From Dyella psychrodurans (GTDB taxonomy: Bacteria; Pseudomonadota; Gammaproteobacteria; Xanthomonadales; Rhodanobacteraceae): a stretch of DNA of 64,000 nucleotides. Of the stretch, positions 63,945 through 64,000 are shown piece by piece. The stretch's first letter is position 1, and each line of letters opens with the position of its first letter. Where the stretch lies: the NCBI RefSeq assembly GCF_003363265.1, contig NZ_QRBF01000005.1:1-64000 (forward strand). Reading direction: 5' to 3'. A model generated the notes under the pieces. The model saw only the letters and a list, made by a program, of their open reading frames with translations. It was not told the origin of the DNA and did not search any database. The position numbers were made by a program, and so were the translations under genes.

Positions 63945-64000
63945 GAATGGCTCATCGGTGTGGGCGTGACGGGAAGTGTCGCCGATGTCGATAGCCGTTC

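Overview
The window is 64 kb of ordinary, GC-rich, densely coding chromosome from a gammaproteobacterium. The gene orders (tRNA-Tyr/Gly/Thr-tuf; hemA divergent from a TPR lipoprotein-lolB-ispE-tRNA-Gln-prs-rplY-pth-ychF train; hda next to an AI-2E-type permease) and the proteins themselves (L1-like B3 beta-lactamase, three-subunit Pnt, YihY, DUF2069) point to Xanthomonadales/Lysobacterales, probably Rhodanobacteraceae such as Dyella or a relative. That placement is inference. There is no phage, plasmid, insertion sequence or CRISPR array.

Layout. 0-9.4 kb (mostly minus strand): translation and envelope housekeeping, namely the tuf operon with a near-consensus promoter, a thioesterase, ychF, pth, rplY, prs, tRNA-Gln, an unusual GNAT-IspE fusion, lolB and a TPR lipoprotein. 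9.5-15 kb (plus): hemA, prfA, a TPR-GT41 (SPINDLY/OGT-like) protein with altered catalytic positions, and a PPK2. 15-21 kb: acylphosphatase, TlpA thioredoxin, YihY, WrbA, DUF2069, thioesterase, AidB-like dehydrogenase and a one-domain asparaginase. 21.1-25.6 kb: a compact four-gene chaperone-usher (spore-coat-U) pilus operon. 26-33 kb: sufT, then transhydrogenase genes split by an ECF-sigma/DUF3106 operon and an acyltransferase. 33-42 kb: nucleotide and detoxification enzymes, including a subclass B3 metallo-beta-lactamase, a YtnP-like lactonase, gamma-glutamyltransferase and ferredoxin.

42-47 kb carries coaD, rsmD, ftsY, an AsmA-like protein, mutY, yggX and tRNA-Phe. 47-52.6 kb is the most accessory part, with long gaps, a secreted orphan, a MASE1 sensor with a degenerate ATP site, a tandem-PepSY protein, CcdA, a thioredoxin and an MliC-type lysozyme inhibitor. 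53-64 kb returns to housekeeping: recQ, a cysteine-less alkyltransferase-like protein, pit with its DUF47 partner, a CNNM transporter, trmJ, suhB, small VOC/ABM proteins with a decayed VOC remnant between genes, hda and the AI-2E-type permease.

Most neighbouring genes on a strand overlap by 1-8 bases (ATGA/GTGA junctions) and look translationally coupled. I found no wholly new multi-gene system. The best leads are the GNAT-IspE fusion with altered IspE substrate residues, the altered GT41, the minimal pilus with a proline-stalk tip, the ECF-DUF3106 module between the pnt genes, the degenerate MASE1 kinase, and several palindromes.
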